A model generated the notes under the pieces. The model searched no databases and had not been told where the DNA came from. It saw only the letters and a program-made list of their open reading frames with translations. Positions 4,541 to 6,729 of a stretch of DNA of 6,729 nt are shown here, piece after piece. The first letter of the stretch is position 1. Every line of letters begins with the position of its first letter. A program made the position numbers and the translations under genes. This DNA comes from an uncultured Selenomonadales bacterium (GTDB lineage: Bacteria; Bacillota_C; Negativicutes; Selenomonadales; Selenomonadaceae), in contig CAMYWI010000075.1 in the NCBI GenBank assembly GCA_947302675.1, forward strand, positions 1 to 6,729, read 5' to 3'.

Positions 4541-5551
4541 TTGCCCGATTTACTTACACAGGAACAAATTGACGCCCTGCTAGCCGCCGCCAATGAAGAC
4601 GACGGCGCGTTGGAAGAACTCAAGAACGAAGAAAGTAAAAAGAAAATCAAGGTCTACGACTTCCGCCGCCCCGATAAATTTTCTAAGGATCAAATCCGTA
4701 CGCTCTACATGCTCCACGAAAGTTTTGCGCGTCTCTTGAATACTTACATGAGTTCGCACCTTCGCACGTTGGTTAATGTCGACGTGGCGTCGGTTGAACA
4801 GCTCACCTATCAAGAATTCGTTCAATCTATCGCAAATCCAAGCGTCATTACAATTCTCGGCGTCCCGCCGCTAAAAGGCAACATAATTTTCGAGATAAGC
4901 TCGGAAATTGCCTTCGCCTATATCGACCGCGTCTTTGGCGGCGACGGCACGACCGCTATGAAAATGCGTGTCCTCACTGAAATTGAAGATGCCGTCATGC
5001 GCCGCTTTGTCGATAACGCTATGGAACGTTTCAAAGAATCTTGGTCGAACGTCACGGAAATGAATCCCGTCCTTGAGGCGACAGAATCTAATCCGCAGTT
5101 CACGCAGATTGTCCCGCCCAATGACATGGTTGTTATCGTCACGCTCCATACAAAGCTTGGCGAGGTCGAAGGTTTCATGAATATCTGTATCCCTTATCTC
5201 GTCTTGGAGCCGATTATGTCGAAGTTAACGACAACTTTCTGGGTTGCCGCGTCGGTTGCAAAGGACGAACAAAAAGGTCAAGCGGAAAGTATTCGCCGCA
5301 AACTCAACAAGACAAAAGTCCCGCTCATTGTCGAAGTCGGGCGCGTGCAAATTACAATTAAAGAATTCTTGACGCTGGGTTTCGGCGACGTACTTCAACT
5401 CAATACCAAAGTCAAAGACGATTTCCCCTGCATGGTAGGAACAAATCCGAAATTTTATTGCCGACCCGGTACCTTCGGGAAAAAGTTAGCTGTGCAAATA
5501 ACGCAGGTCGTAAAAAAAGGAGAGGATGCGACTGATGGCGATGATGAGTGA
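4541..5551 (+). CDS. fliM: Flagellar motor switch protein FliM
   Basis: This 336-residue switch protein has normal length. The N-terminal CheY-P-binding peptide is LLTQEQIDALL (4-14). After a charged linker (18-37) comes VYDFRRPDKFSKDQ, then the CheC-like middle domain with the GGDG motif (133-136), which in other FliM proteins lies at the FliG contact. A C-terminal SpoA/FliN-like domain starts near 258 (KVPLIVEVGR; EFLTLGFGDVLQLN) and ends near 325. The middle domain lacks the paired phosphatase residues of CheC, as expected for FliM. The protein builds the C-ring, takes the CheY-P signal and sets rotation direction. Translation starts at TTG with a strong Shine-Dalgarno site. Its last 17 bases overlap the chosen start of fliY, so the two are probably translationally coupled. 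Confidence 0.96.
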   Translation: MPDLLTQEQIDALLAAANEDDGALEELKNEESKKKIKVYDFRRPDKFSKDQIRTLYMLHESFARLLNTYMSSHLRTLVNVDVASVEQLTYQEFVQSIANPSVITILGVPPLKGNIIFEISSEIAFAYIDRVFGGDGTTAMKMRVLTEIEDAVMRRFVDNAMERFKESWSNVTEMNPVLEATESNPQFTQIVPPNDMVVIVTLHTKLGEVEGFMNICIPYLVLEPIMSKLTTTFWVAASVAKDEQKGQAESIRRKLNKTKVPLIVEVGRVQITIKEFLTLGFGDVLQLNTKVKDDFPCMVGTNPKFYCRPGTFGKKLAVQITQVVKKGEDATDGDDE

Positions 5552-6729
5552 TTTATCACAAGCCGAAATTGACGCCTTGCTGTCGGGAACTGGCGGTGGT
5601 GATTCAAATGAAAGTCCGGCGGGCGATGCCGCGCCTGCAGATAATTCCGAAATGGATAACCTTTTGTCGCCAATGGAAAAGGACGCGCTCGGCGAAATAG
5701 GAAATATTTCAATGGGTAGCGCGGCAACGACGTTATCAACTTTGCTCGGTCACAAGGTCAATATCACGACGCCCAATGTTTCCGTTGCGCCGATGAATGT
5801 CATCCAGCAACATTACCCGTTACCCTATCTCGTCGTCGAAGTCGCCTACACAGTCGGCATTGACGGCAACAACGTCTTTGCAATTCAAGCGACGGACGCC
5901 GCGATTATCGCCGATTTGATGATGGGCGGCGACGGCACGAATCCCGATCAGCAACTGACCGAACTCCACATGAGCGCGGTCGGCGAGGCTATGAACCAAA
6001 TGATGGGCGCGGTCGCAACGAGTTTGTCGGCAATGTTCCATAAAAAAATCGACATCTCGCCGCCAAAGGTCAATCTGGTTGACTTCGGCTCCGAAGAAGT
6101 TCTTACGGAGCTTGCGAAAAATTCCGAGCCAGTTGTTCGCGCGGCGTTCCGCATGGAAGTCGACGGCTTAATCGATAGCGAGATAATGCAAATTCTCACG
6201 GTCGACGTGGCAAAAGAAATGGTCGAGGCTTTGCTAAACGACGAGCCAGCGGCTACAGACCCGCCAAAAGCCGCGCCCGCTCCTCCGCCAAAAGCTCCGC
6301 CGCAAAAAGCGTCGCCTCCACCGCAACAACAGGCTCCGCCGCCCCCGCCGCCGCAACAAAATTATCCTCCGCAGGGTGCTTATCCGCCGCCGGGTTATGG
6401 ATATGGCGGCTCCTCAATGCAACCAAACGTCGTAACGAATATGCCCGTGTCGCCCGCGCAGTTCATGCCGCTTTCAATGGAACCGGTACAAATCAACGAG
6501 AGCAATATCAACTTAATCTTGGACGTTCCGTTGCAAGTGACGGTTGAACTCGGTCGTACGAAGAAGACAATTCGCGAGGTTTTGGACTTAACGACCGGCT
6601 CAATCGTCGAGCTTGACAAATTGGCGGGCGAACCTGTGGAAATTCACGTCAACGGGCATTTCTTGGCGAAGGGCGAAGTCGTCGTCATTGATGAAAACTT
6701 CGGCGTCAGAATAACGGAAATCGCCTCGC
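5535..6729 (+). CDS. fliY: Flagellar switch phosphatase FliY (3' end outside window)
   Basis: The frame is open for 398 codons to the window edge, and little should be missing. Domains in order: a CheY-binding peptide LSQAEIDALLSG (7-18), like that of FliM. Next is a CheC/CheX-type phosphatase domain with two complete sites, D50-E54-N57 plus P80 and S147-E151-N154 plus P177, each fitting (D/S)xxxExxN-x22-P. A Pro/Gln/Gly/Tyr-rich linker follows at about 236-295. Last is a C-terminal SpoA/FliN domain (LDVPLQVTVELGR, LTTGSIVELDKLAGEPVEI, GEVVVIDENFGVRITEI). FliY dephosphorylates CheY-P at the C-ring and contributes the FliN-like structural part, as shown for B. subtilis and Thermotoga. I chose ATG at 5535, 9 nt after AGAGG (5521-5525). 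ATGs at 5526, 5541 and 5544 are in frame too, and 5526 lies too close to the ribosome binding site. In Bacillus cheY follows this gene. Confidence 0.96.
   Translation, partial: MAMMSDLSQAEIDALLSGTGGGDSNESPAGDAAPADNSEMDNLLSPMEKDALGEIGNISMGSAATTLSTLLGHKVNITTPNVSVAPMNVIQQHYPLPYLVVEVAYTVGIDGNNVFAIQATDAAIIADLMMGGDGTNPDQQLTELHMSAVGEAMNQMMGAVATSLSAMFHKKIDISPPKVNLVDFGSEEVLTELAKNSEPVVRAAFRMEVDGLIDSEIMQILTVDVAKEMVEALLNDEPAATDPPKAAPAPPPKAPPQKASPPPQQQAPPPPPPQQNYPPQGAYPPPGYGYGGSSMQPNVVTNMPVSPAQFMPLSMEPVQINESNINLILDVPLQVTVELGRTKKTIREVLDLTTGSIVELDKLAGEPVEIHVNGHFLAKGEVVVIDENFGVRITEIAS

Noticed and set aside
4871..5178. Overlapping minus-strand frames opposite fliM, and similar ones opposite fliY (5820-6199, 6395-6619)
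   Set aside because: They are antisense to clear flagellar genes, with no ribosome binding sites or recognisable domains.

Overview
The window reads as a chromosomal segment of a motile, low-to-mid GC member of the Bacillota. The evidence is the gene order flbD(swrD)-fliL-fliM-fliY, a CheC-type FliY, and strong AGGAGG-type ribosome binding sites. A Negativicutes (Selenomonas-like) host is my best guess. It rests on the overall look of the proteins and is an inference.

Layout. (1) Positions 1-755, plus strand: the C-terminal part of a 6-phosphofructokinase of the PPi-dependent-like type, cut by the window edge. (2) Positions 780-814: a hairpin terminator placed between convergent genes and probably used from both sides. 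(3) Positions 824-1863, minus strand: a two-gene operon with a YopX-family phage-type protein first, then a small exported protein 5 bp downstream. It has a good sigma-70 promoter at 1909-1937. That promoter is the innermost of a short tandem array of about 33-bp repeats (1912-2041), each repeat resembling a promoter. (4) Positions 2165-3591, minus strand: an AAA_14/DUF4143-type ATPase gene whose last ~245 coding bases plus 27 bases of 3' flank are tandemly duplicated (272-bp unit). The duplication leaves a 91-codon C-terminal fragment directly downstream. (5) Positions 3592-3760: an intergenic region with back-to-back divergent promoters. (6) Positions 3761-6729, plus strand: the flagellar operon flbD-fliL-fliM-fliY, with fliY running off the end.

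How the parts work together. The flagellar genes encode a motor-power factor (FlbD/SwrD), a stator-associated membrane protein (FliL) and two switch/C-ring proteins (FliM, FliY). FliM and FliY both carry an N-terminal CheY-P-binding-type peptide. FliY also keeps both CheC-type phosphatase sites, so it should both bind and dephosphorylate CheY-P at the switch. The three intact or broken minus-strand loci between pfp and flbD look like accessory cargo sitting between two core loci.

The points most worth following are the 272-bp duplication bounded by a 9-bp microhomology, with 10 of 12 copy-to-copy differences at wobble positions, and the tandem promoter-like repeats upstream of the yopX operon. 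I saw no CRISPR array, tRNA, rRNA, insertion sequence or clear new multi-gene defence system.
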